64,000 nucleotides of DNA from Limanda limanda (GCF_963576545.1 NC_083649.1:8300406-8364405); one strand, 5' to 3'; counted from the stretch's first letter, positions 10,206-24,135 are shown. A program made the numbers and translations. Notes: generated by a model from the sequence alone, not told the origin.

Positions 10206-12055
10206 ACTTGAATAGGTCATTAAAGCAAATTAAAGGCATCGCATTTGTTTCAGAGAACCCATTTTTAAAGATTTCTTCAAATAAATAGATGAACACAATT
10301 ATCAGCATATTATGTAGCTTTCTTGCGGTCCAATCCCTTCTGTTGTTTACATCCTCGTGTGCTTTAATGGGATCTGCGTTGCACAGCAGAACACGGGTTT
10401 AATAAAGTTCATCCTGATTTATTTTTATCGATGCTAAATCCAAGTCCCGGCCACATTCCTAAATTACCCACTGAACAAATAGGAACAAGCCAAAAAAGGA
10501 CATCACAAGTCCGTGCCCACGCAAAGGTGCAGCGGCTCACCACACAAAGACACTGACGCATGAAATGGCTGAAATTAGAAGACGCTTCTTTTTGGTTCAA
10601 GTCAGCGTTTGATGCGCGCATCAGAGTCACGACAGGAAGTCAGGATGGAGTGATGTGAGAGAACAGGAGATGAGGGAAGTGTGGGGAAGTGTTGTTTGTC
10701 TGCTGCCACAGCTTGTTTGTGTGTTCAGTTTGAGTCACATTATAACACAGAGGCACTTGTGTGTGCGTTTGGCCACGGTGTGGACGGTGTGTGCTCACTT
10801 GTGCGTTAGTGTGTGTTGTGTCGTGTGTGTGTGTCAGTCACACTTAAGCTTACATAACAATCCGATGCTCAGCTGGGGACACTGTACAGATAAATCTCAT
10901 GTGTGTCCTTTTATTGGATTTGGTGTCGATGTTTTTTGGAGCACAACTAAAAAAAGTCATCAAACACAAAGTTTTACAGAGCTGGAAAACATGTATATTT
11001 ATATATTATGTATATATTTCAGCATCAATGAGGCTCTCTCCAGAATGAGTGAGTCAGAGGACATCAGATGGATTTTACATATTTTAGTTTTTAGCTGTTT
11101 TTGTCCTTGCCATATTGAATTCAGTCAGGGACGGCTGTTTTTGAAGCTGGCTTTTAAAACGAATACAATGAATTAAATACTATACAGTGAATAGCACATC
11201 GTATATCGGAGAAATATGTTGGGAACAAAGCCAACGGAACCTTCAACGAATGAAAGGGAAACATTTCAACCACCAAACCGATCCTGATACTCTCTGCACC
11301 ATGTTCAGCAAATTAGAATTCAGGATTTTTGCATGATGAGCCAAAGGTGCAGCCACTAATCATCCATAGTGAGTTTTCCTTTGATGTGGTGAGGTTTGAT
11401 TTTGTGTCAGTTATCACTCAAATATTTGGATTGTGGCAAAGAAGGAAACATCTACTTAATGGCTTGTTGACATTACAGAGATCATTACAGATCGATATCA
11501 TGAGAATGAACCATTCCGGTCACCCGGCTACAGTACGTGCTTAGTGAGAGAAAATTAAATATAGTGAGCTTTAAATAAAAGTGTCAGGACGGGCGTGGGC
11601 CCTGTTGATAAAGCTGCTTTATGGATGCACCGCTGTCCCGTGTGAGTGGTGTTTATGGGGGACTCGTTCCAGCAGCATCTGTGTGGGATGGTGTCAGCAC
11701 AGTTAATGTGGAGGGGTTAGGGTCTGTTAGAGGATGATTACTGCGACACTCGACTATCACAGCGGTGAGAAGGAGGAAGGGTGAGGACATCCACAGCGCT
11801 CCCGCCGAACTCCCTCTTCCCCTTCGACCGATGGTGCATTAATCTCCCGAAGCCGTCAACACGACCTGAAAGCGACGACGCACACGAGTGCAGGAGAAGA
11901 GGAAGAAAAGAAGAACTCCCGACAGCTTGACTAATGGTGAGTTTAGCACCGCTCGCGAAGCTCCTAACTGAGTTGTGCTAACGTCATCTTTGTGCAATTC
12001 AATTACCGATTCCAGGGAAGCGCTTACCTCAGGTGTTTTCCGCCCCATGACTCAG
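10206..12055. other. Non-coding stretch, no gene seen
   Basis: A 173-codon frame at 10655-11176 has no recognisable domain, spans GT-rich sequence and is probably chance. The region 10300-10640 is repeat-poor and of mixed composition. Confidence 0.45.
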
Positions 12056-12076
12056 CCCCCCCCCCCCCCCCCCCCC
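12056..12076 (+). repeat. Poly-C tract, 21 nt
   Basis: Uninterrupted run of C. Frames through it yield proline or glycine runs and are artefacts. Confidence 0.97.
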
Positions 12077-14148
12077 AGCCTGGCGCGTGACCTCCGTGTG
12101 ACCCAGGCTCTGGACCGATGTGAACCCAACCTTTCAGAGCATTTTTTGTTTATTTTTTGTTCCCCGCCCCAGATGTGCAACTTAACAGATGTGCACCACT
12201 GACTCCCAAGTTGAAGTGGGCTCTCCCACACAACGGGAGACATTCATGTGTTTCGGCGGCTGTGAGTCGATGAAAGGTGCATGAAGAAGCGGCGTGAAGT
12301 AAACGCTGCAACAGCTCGAGGATGTGGGAAACACGGCGAGAAGAATGAGGCGCAGGATGAGAGAGGAAGGCAGGAACAGCGCTTTTCACCTTTGCTCGTA
12401 CCTGTTATTTAATATGACCTGGAAGATAAGCCCAACACCAGATGTAATAATACAGTGAGGCCCAAAGAGGTTGTTGTTATGATTACTACAGTGCTACTGC
12501 CTCAATGAGGATTTGGCAGCTTCACGGCAGCACCGTCGTCATGAAGATGGGCGGCCGGCCCGACTGCACCAGCTGTGCCAGCACAACCACTCGCTGTGGG
12601 AAGGAGGGAAAGGAAGAAAGGAAGATGAGGCACAAAGCTTAAGAGAGTGACAGAAAGAGCAGTTGAAGGAAAACTGCAGAAATCAGGAGCAAGGGAGGAG
12701 GCAGAAATTTGATGACAGGCGAAGAACTGGTGAAGGAGGACGAGGGCTCAGGAAAGAGTGATGACTTCAGGAATAATATGGCTACATCCATACTACTGCA
12801 TTTTAGTTTGAAAACCCATCAACTCTGTTATGGACACACCTGGCGTCCAAACTGCTCCAGAGTTTTAGAAACGCTAAAACAGGGAAGTTTGGAAACGATT
12901 ATGTAGACTCTAACAAGTTTCTTGCTGATTGGGTCTTTTCAGTCACAATATTAGCCCTCGCTGATTCGTCTATTGTCACATGACCCTCCAAACACCCAGT
13001 ATCAGTTTTGGCGACCAGTGTAAAAACACAACATGCATTATCAATTACAAGCGTTACTGATCCTTTTGTCTTTGCTGCAGTTAAATTCAGCATTTTACAA
13101 TGATTCAACTGCTTCCATGAGTAGGAGACATGCGAGTGGTCAAGTGAAAAGTGAAAAGTGTTTTCATCTGTGCTGGTATTGACGGGTGTGGAACCAAGAG
13201 GACTGAGATCATTTGAGTTTGAAAATGCTGTATTCTGAGGAAAGGGATGTAGGAGAAAAACACAGGTGTGAGCCACAAGAACAAGTGGAGCAAGGCGTGA
13301 GCTGAAGAGAAAGTCTAGACACAAGAGGGCGGGGAGGATGCTGCAGAATAGATGGGCTGGAGAGCGATGGCAGCGAGAGTGATCAGGAGGAGCTGAGAGG
13401 TGAGAGAGCGAATCGTAAAAGGATGGTGGAGACCTGCAGGTGAAGGAAAACGGCCTGAGCTGTGGAGTGATGGAAAGGACGGAGGGCAAGGCGTGAAAGA
13501 GATGGAGAAGGACGGAGGAGAGGATGATGTCAAACATGTTTTACGTCGATTTCTCAGCCGGCGTGATCAATACCGCCGCCATCGGTCTTGTAACAGCAGA
13601 GAGCAGTATGCAGCGACACAGAGAGCAGGCCGCTATATTCAGCTGACAGACGTTCAGCACCTGCTCAGGCACAAACACTTATTATTGAACAAAACCAAAT
13701 GCCACAATAAATGTCAAACTGGGGCTGAATCAGCCGACATTTGAAATGGAAACAAACATCATTAATGTGCATCTTTGTCTTTCTCCCGGCAACCTACTGA
13801 CCCACCCACCTAACTATTTATCATATTTATCTAATGCCACCCCCCTCCCCTCCTCTCTCTCTGTCTTTCTTCCGTCTGTCTGAATAAATGTGACTAAGAC
13901 GACGCCAGGCGACAACTCTCAGAACAAATCATCCGTCCCCAGGACAGATTTGTGCTGCACTGCTCACGATTTAGAGCAAACCCACTTGAGCACATTTGTC
14001 TGTATTGTATAGACAGGTTATGATTCATCTTCACACTGACTGACAATAAATCCGTGCTGAAGGAGTCGGAGGGGCTGGTGGTCACTGATACATGAACATT
14101 TAACTTATTTCTTTTTGAAAACATAATTGCTCAGAGAATCATATTCCA
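12077..14148. other. Non-coding stretch, no gene seen
   Basis: Purine-rich on the plus strand at 12590-12760 and 13270-13530, which opens a 212-codon minus-strand frame (12899-13537). That frame is rich in Ser, Pro, Leu and Phe and has no domain; I treat it as compositional. Confidence 0.5.
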
Positions 14149-14173
14149 TATATATATATATATATATATATAT
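14149..14173. repeat. (TA)n microsatellite
   Basis: About 12 uninterrupted AT units. Confidence 0.97.
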
Positions 14174-15104
14174 TTGCCAGGATAATTCACTCAAAATGAG
14201 ACTTTGGCCGAACCTCAGAATCCGCTGGTGGCCATTGATCTGAGCACGTGTCACCCAGGGAAGCTTTAGGTTCGTATCGAGCGGAATCAGCGTAGCTCAC
14301 ATTTATTGACTCGAAACTTGCAAAAGCTAATTTGTATGGACAACTCCCAGGAACTGCTGTCGTGTTGCAAAGTCCAGTTTAGTTCATCCACATCGTACTT
14401 TATCGTTCATCTGAGACTAAATAAAGTGCAGGGCTTTGTTTAGCACATGAATCCTGGTTCAAATCCCACTGTTTGCAAGTGCTACACATGTAGATTGGAG
14501 TTTGGTTAATTGCAGACTCTCTCTCTTTCTGTAGGGTTTTTCCCTGACATCTCCCTAGTGAAAGCTCCAGAGAATTTCCTAGTGATCCCCGGTGAGAATT
14601 CTCCCCAGACACAACAAGAATACAAATATCTCAGGATGGAAAAGATGTTAATGACACATATGAAGATGTCATCAAGGGTCAGACGCAAGGGGGCCGGTGT
14701 GATTTCTGCACCGGAGCTTAAACATTATGTTTCATGTTTCACCTCCTGCTCGACACAGACGCCACCTGTCGCGTGAACGCTATGGAGATTTCCCTGTTGT
14801 TGTGAAGGCGTGTGACCCAGATAATCTCCTGCTGTGTTCTACATATGTGAAAGGCAAAGTCGGTACCAAACTGTCTGGAACATTTTCTGTCTGAGTTTGT
14901 GTCTGAGAACGGCTTATGTCGACGCTGCAATGCGCTGGCGACCTGTCTGGGTTGAAAGGATAAGTTTAAGGATAGATTCAACATTAATATTTAACTTATA
15001 ATCAAAGTTCCTGCTAAACTTATACAAACTTTCTTTAAAAATATGGACTTGATTTGTGCTATTCTTGAAAATCGCCCTTTTATACTTAATGTATTTGGGC
15101 GCTG
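14174..15104. other. Non-coding stretch, no gene seen
   Basis: No recognisable coding segment, RNA or repeat. Confidence 0.45.
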
Positions 15105-15432
15105 GACTTTAGGAGAGGCGGTGGATTAGTAGTGTCAGAAACTTGGACTATGGGCAGAAAAGGTCTCTGGTTCGTCTCTGGTTCGACTCCACGGAGAAAA
15201 AACTAAAAGACGAACCTGGATTGATCTGTCCAAAAAATCCAAGAGGATTCTCCCTACCCTGTCTAGTGCCCCTGAGCAAGGCACCCTTACTCCCCCAACA
15301 TCTGCTCCCCGGGCGCCATACACGGCTGCCCACTGCTCTGTGTGTCCTGCACCAGATGGGTTAAAAGCAGAGGTTGAATTTCCCCTTGCATGTGTGTGGG
15401 ATAAATAAATGTATCTTAATCTTAATCTTAAA
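15105..15432 (+). mobile_element. tRNA-derived SINE, plus orientation
   Basis: The head at about 15112-15200 starts GGAGAGGCGGTGGATTAGTA and contains GGTTCGACTCC, a good match to the Pol III B box (GGTTCGANNCC). The body contains AGTGCCCCTGAGCAAGGCAC, TGCTCCCCGGGCGCC, GGCTGCCCACTGCTCTGTGT and GATGGGTTAAA. These words are characteristic of a widespread teleost SINE as I remember it. The 3' end is AAATAAATGTATC followed by (TTAATC)n. An internal duplication (TCTCTGGTTCG twice at about 15162-15187) lies at the B box. No clear target-site duplication was found, so the ends are approximate. Confidence 0.75.
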
Positions 15433-16439
15433 CCCAGTTCAAGCATTTTCCTTCACCCTTGTGAAACACAGTTGAGTGGAAAAAATCTGATTTAGATGAA
15501 CCATGACCAAATAACACCATACGTGTAATCATGCTGAGTCATGTGAAATGTGACACTAACACAGAGCGCCATGTGTCCTGCCCACCTCTCAGGATGTGTC
15601 TTCGCCCCGGTGTCCCTCCGCCCGCTCCTACCTGCCCCGTCTCTCCCCATCTGTCTCCTGTGCTCGTCTGCGGGACCTCTCACGCTCCGTTCGCCCAAAA
15701 CACATCAACACGGCAACATCTTCACCCAATGTCATCTCACAAACATTCCACCAGACACGTTCACGGAAGAGGTTTCTCAAGAAGTCACACGTGCCTGTGG
15801 AGCTGCTGGCTGCACCTCGTGTGGGAGTTGATGCTTCTGCTAAGCATGACACATTCTGTCTGGATCAGTAATTGTGTCATGTGCATGTCATCGGCGTTTG
15901 TGCTGGATAGATTACATATGTTTCCACGGTGAGGCAGGATGTGGGTTGGATAAAGAATTGTGTTGTTGAAATGGCGGAGTGGGAGATGGTGCTACTTAAT
16001 TCCTCCTTAATCATCATGAGATGTCGGCAGTGAAGAGGATAATAACATATAATCCACTTCTTCATTCACCTCCACTGCTGCCAGTCGTTTGGACTGTTTT
16101 ATAAACGACACTTCAGTGAAGGTAAAGACAGTGCTCGACTAGAACTGGCAACACACACACTGCACCGCACCACACACTCAAACTCTGCCACTTCATTATC
16201 TAACTCCACCTCAGCCGGGCCTTGTTTACCCGCCCACCACAGCCCGGACATGCCAACGCGTCCCTGGACATTAACCCGGGAGCCCCCTGTGGACCAGAGG
16301 TGGCGGAGCACAGGCTTACCTTTAAGAGTTAGCATGGTAATACCTTCTGGAATTGGAGTCAGTCAGCCAGGCCGGAGCAGAGTTAAGCCCCCGCTCGGCT
16401 CACATCAAAGAGGATGGGCCATCCACGGCAAATCTCCCA
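15433..16439. other. Non-coding stretch, no gene seen
   Basis: The 133-, 93- and 91-codon frames near 15531-15932 overlap one another in different frames over C-rich sequence and contain no known domain. Confidence 0.45.
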
Positions 16440-16469
16440 GAGAGAGAGAGAGGGAGAGGGGGAGAGGGG

Positions 16470-16526
<57 letters not shown>

Positions 16527-16528
16527 AC
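16440..16528. repeat. (GA)n microsatellite, imperfect
   Basis: GA-rich array with GGGA interruptions in its first half and a purer (GA)n second half. It produces Arg-Glu and Ser-Leu artefact frames on both strands. Confidence 0.95.
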
Positions 16529-16690
16529 AGCGAGCTAGGGTTGCCGCAGAGAGGAAGGAGCTTGTCATATATTCCCTTTATCACTGGGAATTTTACGGTA
16601 CAGACCTGTGATTCTGAGAGGAATTTTATGGGCTGACCAAAGATGGGCAGCTTCAATTCAAGAGTTGAGCTGTCTCATCACTTCCCAGGA

Positions 16691-16744
16691 TGTGTGTGTT
16701 TGTGTGTGTGTGTGTGTGTGTATGTGTGTGTATGTGTGTGTGTG
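16691..16744. repeat. (TG)n microsatellite
   Basis: TG repeat with TT and TA interruptions. Confidence 0.95.
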
Positions 16745-17283
16745 CGGGCGTGTGAGTTTTGGCCCATTTGCGTCAGCCTTACCCCTTTTTTACTTTTAAG
16801 GCATATCTTATCATCCCGACAGCTTATTGTTTATAAACCCGCTGATTCACGCGCTGCCGTCTCCTTCCACTCTGCATTTCTAACTGAAGAAGCTCCTTTG
16901 CGTCACAGGTTGTTTCTCTTTCCTCCGAAGTCACTTTAACGCCGGCGCCCTCGGGCAAACACATCAGCACTATTACTCTTAGATGACTCGATGATGTCGT
17001 TTGGATGGATTAGCAGATTTGCGTACTCCTGCTTGTTTTTATAAACATATTTACCGGATGACGTAAGCATCGCTTGGCGTCAACACACCAGTTACATTGC
17101 ATTAATTAAACACGTTCTGAGGAGATTATTCATATTATGTTTTAATTATGAAATGGTCTCACTACACGATAAGCTTCTTTTCTGACTGTGAGCATCGGTT
17201 TATTTCTAAACGAGCCACGGATATCCGAACGTGAAGCGCACGTGTCCGTGGCCTGAGAGCAGCTCAGTCCACAGACACACACG
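16745..17283. other. Non-coding stretch, no gene seen
   Basis: Repeat-poor, mixed composition. No coding segment is recognised. Confidence 0.45.
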
Positions 17284-17345
17284 TTTCAATGAATAAATCA
17301 AACTTTATTTGTATAGCACCGTTCAGTCAAATCAATTTTTCAAAC
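17284..17345 (-). mobile_element. 3' tail of a LINE-like retroelement
   Basis: TCAAACTTTATTTGTATAGC followed by ACCGTTCA is the reverse complement of the GCTATACAAATAAAGTTTGA tail that ends many teleost L2/RTE-type retroelements. Only the terminal 60 bp or so is recognisable. Class assignment is from memory. Confidence 0.5.
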
Positions 17346-20300
17346 TGATGCACTTATACATTTTAACATTTTAAAACGTAAAGGATAATAATATGTATAA
17401 CGATATAGAAATTATTCTGCGGGTGCAAATATGCAAGCTGGAATTCAAGGTTTGAAGTTTCGGTTTAATATGTGCAGGATATTGAATAGATTTTAAAGGA
17501 GATAGAGGTGAAAATGTGTTTTCTTGGTATGTTGTGAGAAAGTCTGACCCTGTCCTGAGTGAACTGCGAGGTCATTCGATCACAAGGGAGATGACGAGGA
17601 AAACACTTCACACTCAGTGGTGCAATAACAGGTCAATGTCATTGTTCCTCTGTAGAAACCATGATGCTGATACTTTTGATGATGACCTACATGTTACTTT
17701 AATTGATTTGCACCTTTGGTTTCCTACTCAACCAGTGGTGCTTGAGTGGAAGCTCGGTCTAGTGTGGGGCTAATTGCTAAGTGCTTCGTGTAAGAGCATC
17801 ATCATTGTAAAATATTAAATGTGCTGAAGTTTTCTCGGGATAGAGACGTTCACTGTGCTGGTTTCTATTATAGAACAGACTGAACACCCCCCCCCACACA
17901 CACACACACACAAAAAGTGCTGCATTATTTTTAGTGCGTCTCACTCCACTGCAGATCTTCTGTCTGTCTCAGTCTCTCAGACTCAGACACATGACATGAA
18001 TATTGTCCATAAGTTCATTCGACTGAGCGTGTTCATTAACTGTGTCACCGTGGTATCCGGGATAAATCAATCAATTCACCTTGGTGTGTGGGGGAGCTGG
18101 AGAGGCACGGAGCCCGTCTATGAAGAGGTGCTGTGCATTATGGACAGACCAATTAAGAAACACAGACAGAACTCCAGATGAGGACGAGACACTGAGGCAA
18201 AAGACTGAAATAGCGGCACAGGCTTTGCATGAAGTCGGATGGATGGCATCGAACCAAGAAGAGATGGAAAAAAATGATTTTAATAGATAAAACAGAAAGT
18301 GACTGAACAGAAAAGAAAAAAGATCAAATGAACGGCATTAAAGTCGAGAGTGCACTGGAGCGGAAAGTGGATTTTTTCCAGGGATATAAGTTTGGTCCAA
18401 TAACTATCAATCTTCCCGCAGGAAGGGAGGTGGCACAGTGAAGGGGATGCTGCTGTTTTAGAATGTATAAGCACAGCTGTCGCCTACAGCTAAAGCAGAA
18501 CGATTACAGCTTAACTCCATAACATCTGCTGCTCCCAGGCCAGAGGAGAGCAGACTGCTGCAAATACCGTGGAGAGAGGAATTAAAACAAGGGTACGCGC
18601 AGGGCAGGGGTCCTCATGATGTTCATTCCATATCTGTGTCACGTCTTCTTGTGATCTGTGTCGGTGTCCTGCTTTCCAGAGGCCCCAGACCCACGGGCAC
18701 ATTCAGGCTGGTCTCTGCAGAGAGATGGGTGGAACAGAGGGAGCACGAGACAGAGGAAGACGGAGAGAGAGAGAGAGAGCAGGAGAGTGAGATTTGTGAA
18801 ACACTGACAGATGGGGAGGATATTTTGCGCCCGAGCCACGAGGGTGTGAGCACAAACCTGAGCACCGATGGGACGTGAGCGTGCGTGTGTGTGTCTGCAC
18901 GTCCGCGCGTCTCTGCGTGAAAATGGAGGTTTGGCCTCATTAGGAGCTTGTTTGGATAGGACACGGCTTCGTACGGTGAGAAGGAGGATCAAGAGGGAGC
19001 AAAGAGGAAGCTTGAAGTGCAGAGGGGATTGAAGTCAGATTGAAGGCTAGTTTCCGCGAAGGCTGCGAGAGGAGGGCATCAAAGAAAGGCAAGAAAAACA
19101 AAGTTAATGGGCTCACTGGTATGTGCGGAGCCATCCGTGTCGCCATGGGTGAACAAAACCTTTTGAATAGAAGCAGCAGAGAAAGGCAGACGGGATCCAG
19201 GGGAAACTGATTCATGTATTATATGCTTCCGATAATGTGTTAAACAAGAACATGTAAGGATTTCATGTGAAAGGTTTTCTTTTCAGGAGGTCTGACTCAT
19301 TTTTGACTGAGAACGATGCTTGATGAACTACAAAGGTTAATTCCCATGAGACCACAAAGGTCCTGACAATAACAATAACAGATTTCTTTAGTGACATTTA
19401 GTTCATATCTTTGGTATGAAAACGAGAGGCGAGGGTTCATACGTCCCCCAAAAAATGTGATGTAAGTCCTGGGGTTCGGTTCTAGTTATGGAACAAAGCT
19501 CAGATATGTAAACAGATTTTTTTCTCAGCGATTTCAAATGACAAGGAGAGTGAACAAGTTTGGTAAATACCAAGAAATCTGCCAAACAAATGCTGTACAA
19601 GAGGAAACAGAGTGAGAGGCCAATTAGATCAATGTTGCTCTTCTGGGGATCATTAGGTTCAGCACCAGGCTGAACATGTCTTGTTGTGGAGCCTTATTGG
19701 ACAGACAGAGGAAGTGACTGACTGGTGGAGACCTCCCTTCTTTGGCATAAGAATAAAAAACAATGTCGAGCTGAATAATAAGTGTAATACAGTCCTATCA
19801 CACACACAGGATTTTTAATGGAGCCGCTGAAGAACTGTTCTACCTTTATTTCTTAAAAGGAAATTAGATGCAGAACAAAACAAAAAAGTATTAAAGTCAA
19901 TTTGAATTTGTTGTTTTAATATTGAAGGTAAGCTTTGGCTTCACACACACACACACACACATCCGAGCATGCACTGCAGAAACACACAGTCACACAATGG
20001 AACTGTTACCGACCTGTTCACTGTGAGGAAGTGGAATCGGCTCGTTCCCATTAGCATGTTCATGAGGGACAATGGTAAAACGTTGCAGTGAGTCCACTGA
20101 ACCATGGAGCAGTTTGAAATGAGCACCTCAATATATAATTATAAGCCCATTAGTATTTTTGTCTCCAAGGTAACTGAACTCTTAGGTTTTGCAGTTGGTA
20201 CCAAATGAATGAGCAAAATTAGAGAAAATCCATTTAAATATTTTAAGATTCAAGACAGTTTTGACATATATTGATTATTGAAGAGTTAATACTGAAAATA

Positions 20301-22781
20301 ATCATATACTGATTGAATCCTGTATTCCATCGCCCCCCCGTGCACGTCCCAATACTCGTACTGTGAGAGCGGTAAGAATAAAAATTCAGGTCTAGTAATC
20401 TTTGTCACAGAGGCTAAGCAGACGGCGAATTAAAAACCACAGCGAGAGAAAGAGAGAAAAGAGAAATTTAGAGCAGAATTGATGAGGTGTAAAAAGAAAA
20501 ATGGGGCTGCGGAGGCTTTGATGTTTTTTCGCACAGCGTCCCTGACAGCCATGCTGCACTGGGACCGAGAAGTGTTCCCATTATTTAAGCTGTGAGTATG
20601 AACGTAGAGAGTCTGTGTGTGAGACCATGTGTTTAACATGGAGGGAAACAGAACCAGTGTGGAGCGCTGGTTTGTCTGTTGAGACCGTTTGTTTGCGTCT
20701 GAGACACACACTGTGTAGTAGTGTACTTATTCTTAGCATTTAATATTCACACACACGTTCTGTAGCTCAGTGTATGTTTTTGTTTTAACATTTTAATTTA
20801 TTCTACCTCACCTCCGCATGTCAGTCAACCTGCTCACTTCCTTTTTTCTACCAGCTGCTCAAAATGATTAAAAAGAAGGACTCAAATTCTGAACATGAGT
20901 GTTAATTAGCGACATTTCGATATAGATATTCAATAGAAAGTCCTGCATTTAAAACTTTGGAGTTGAAATGAAAGACGTACTTGCAGCAAAAATTTGTTTT
21001 CCCACTTCTAAATACAGAGTTAAAAGAGAAGGGGTCCCAGGGGAGTGTTGTCTTCACTAATTCATATGCCCAAGCAGCTGGATTCTTTAAACTGCAGCAG
21101 AATTAAACACCTGGTAAGTGTCTTCTCTTACGTTGTAAGGACACGGACCGTTTCCATTAGCAGTGTCTCAGTCAGCACTTTCTCCCGTGTCGGGCCCGGC
21201 CAAGCTCCACCAGTCTTCGGGTTATATTTAGATCCAGGAAACAGAAGGTAGATCTGGGTCACGGTCCAGTCTGAGAGAGGGAAGCAGAATTTCTGTGAGC
21301 AGTGTAAAGGGATCGAATTAATTCAGGAGAAAAAACATTTAAAGAGACGTAAATATACACAAGTTCTTTACTGGGATAGAAGAACGAAATCAAACTCTGA
21401 CCACATACAGAGTAAAGTCATAGAAGACATGCTGCTGATAACAGTGAGACATTATATAACAGCAGATAACCGGCTCCAAGCACAACACCAGAGTCTTTGC
21501 TAGTTTCAGACCAGTTCTTCCTTCCAGTTCCCACAACTATACTAATTCCACAGATATTAGTCCGGATGTGGAAAGAATATTCCTCAAAACATTCATCTTA
21601 TCAGCTTCACACTTGTTCATAGTTGGTCCATCAGATCACATGTGACTGACATAGACATTTACAGGTGTTGCAGGTGCTTATCAGCGTCATTGCAACAACA
21701 TTCATAGAATCACTTTCTCTTTTCCAATTAGGCTATTAAGTAAAAGCACGTGTTTTTGTTGCTTTACTCCAGACATTCTAAAGTTCTAAAATCGAATTTA
21801 TTTGTATTTAATGAACAATATCGAATAAAATCTTCATTGCAGATAAACCAGGTAGAATGAAGAGAAACTTTATTAACCTAAATCTGCATTACAGACTGTT
21901 CATAAGAAGTTCTGCACACAAACAATAAAAAGTGACAGTATGAGGACTCACTAACGACAAGGAACAATTCTTTATAAGTCTCAGGAGCATTAACACACGA
22001 CAGGCTCACAACAAAACAGTACCGCACTGTAGTTGTTTATCAAATGCACTGAGTTAATGATGCAACACTTTACTGGTATATTAACATATTACAAAAATAG
22101 AAACACGCGTAAGGTGACTTATTATTTCACCAAACTGGACACATTGGTATTTAAAAAGGTGCGTTTCCTCTGCAGGCGTCACTTCGCTCTACCAGGCGAA
22201 TCCGCCACCATGACAGCAGTACGCCAAGGTGCCAGAGTACCTGGATTTTAAAGAGGAACTCATGATTAATTAAGTACAAACCTTTTTTTAACCATGTTCC
22301 TGACACTTCTTCCCACCGCTAAACCGACAAAAGTGGATTTGGACACAACCTAAATACACTCGCTGCGTGCACTTTAGAGCTTAGATCGTTTAAAACCAGC
22401 CCGGAGTCTGCGGGGCTTATGTTCTATAATAAGGACCGAGGAGACAGAAAGTTTACCGAGACGACTCAGAGCCGTAACTGCTGCCAGAGGGGCAACGGCT
22501 GAATTAAGGGTCTGCATGAGAATCTGAAAATGAGAGATTGCAATTTTTTTTTTTCACATTGTAAATCTTATTGAGCTTCGATCGATGAGTCAAAAATAGC
22601 AACGCGAGAGAAGTGCCGAGTGAAATAGTTGAATAATTTGAACCATGCTGCTTGTTTCATATTGAGGTTTATTTCCAACATTCCAGAAAGAATGGCGGGT
22701 TGTTGATGTGCCAGAAGATAGCTGCAGGACTTGAATCGCTGCCAGCAGGGTTGGTGTATGCTGTTGTGTAGGCTGCACGTA

Positions 22782-22784
<3 letters not shown>
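17346..22784. other. Non-coding stretch, no gene seen
   Basis: Contains short CA/GA tracts (about 17895-17913, 18762-18780, 19943-19962). Two frames of about 110 codons near 18623-18992 run antisense over a GA-rich patch and lack domains. Sequence at 21280-22250 has a repeat-like texture but I do not recognise a family. Confidence 0.45.
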
Positions 22785-22820
<36 letters not shown>

Positions 22821-22834
22821 GTGTGCGTGCGTGT
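22785..22834. repeat. (GT)n microsatellite
   Basis: GT array with GC interruptions towards its end. Confidence 0.95.
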
Positions 22835-23572
22835 TTCCTCGTACACAGATGTTTAACTCAGCTCATCTATCCGCAGCCGACTGAATCCACCTTATGTAAC
22901 CGCGTTTCATATTTCATACTCTTCTATTTCAGCCCCACCACCTGACGTTAGAGGCCTGGTAGATAGAAGATGAAGAAAAGTCTGAGATGTGACAGACATG
23001 TTGAGGGTGGGGGGGAGTGGGGGGGACAGAGGAAAGGGTGAAAGAGGTTGATAGAAGCCGAGGAAGACAACACACAAACACAGACCCGGGTCAAACTGAA
23101 TTTACGGAAACTGTTCATTTGTCGTAGTTTACCAGGACTTTCTGAGATGCCAAAATGAGGAGATTTACCGTCGGAGCAAAAATGTTTAAAATCCGTTTCT
23201 GTGACTGACAGTTTACCTGATTCGACCTGACAGTAAACACCCGGCACATTCGGTGAGGTTAAAGCGAACACTTACATTTACATGCAAAAGTGATTTGTGC
23301 CGCGCGTCTTCAGGCGATTCCAGCCGGGGAAAAGCAAGTTGCCCTGTGTGATGTCTCGTCGTGGCTGTAATCCTGTAAAGACAGAGGCAGGAAGAGGCAT
23401 AACATCCAAACCCTCAGCAAATATTGTTCAGCTGTCACATTCATCAGAAGCTGATCCCATTTGCAAGGATAAACACCCCAGGAACATAATCTCACAATAA
23501 TCTCTCTCAGTTTATACAACACAAATGTCCCAGTGTTTAAAGCAGAGGTGCTTTTCTGTAATGGATCAGAAT
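22835..23572. other. Non-coding stretch, no gene seen
   Basis: G-rich patch at about 23006-23040; nothing else recognised. Confidence 0.45.
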
Positions 23573-23591
23573 GGGGGGGGGGGGGGGGGGG
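23573..23591 (+). repeat. Poly-G tract, 19 nt
   Basis: Uninterrupted G run. Confidence 0.95.
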
Positions 23592-23717
23592 TTCCCCTGC
23601 CCTAATGAAAAACAGCACTTCTCCAATCCAGTGATATTGGTGTGAGATGCTTTCTCATCATCTTTTAGACTCCGTCGCCTGAAGGTTCACATTAAATCGC
23701 TTTCCCGTATGCCTCAG

Positions 23718-23747
23718 ACAACACACACACATACACATACACACATA

Positions 23748-23819
<72 letters not shown>
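23718..23819. repeat. (AC)n microsatellite, about 100 bp
   Basis: Interrupted at its left end (ATACACATAC) and then about 35 uninterrupted AC units. A second AC array sits at 23957-23989. Confidence 0.97.
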
Positions 23820-23820
<1 letters not shown>

Positions 23821-23958
23821 CCTCAGACACAATCTAATCCTCCTTTATTGTCCCAATCCGCATCTCCTTTCACACGGCCACGGGAGAAGGGTATTTATCC
23901 AAAAACAGGCGATGCACAAACAAGCACATTCACCCATATACTCCCATGAGTACACACA

Positions 23959-23989
<31 letters not shown>

Positions 23990-23999
23990 TCACACACCA

Positions 24000-24135
24000 T
24001 CTCTTTTGGCCCAATTGTGTCCCGGATGAAAAGGTGCCAATTATCACAGCGGTTTTACAGGAGATTCTATCGCAATCACCGTATGCAAATTTGACACTTG
24101 TCTGTAATAAGTGGCGCTCGATCCCAAACATGATT
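24000..24135. promoter_or_regulatory. Candidate conserved non-coding element (octamer-containing)
   Basis: Repeat-free block flanked by microsatellite DNA. It holds CCCAATTGTG, CCAATTATCACAG and a POU octamer ATGCAAAT (24083-24090). The block has the composition and motif style of vertebrate developmental enhancers; this is inference only. Confidence 0.25.

Noticed and set aside
10655..11176. 173-codon plus-strand frame
   Set aside because: Spans GT-rich sequence, no domain, no supporting context.
12899..13537. 212-codon minus-strand open frame
   Set aside because: Explained by purine-biased composition of the plus strand; no recognisable domain.
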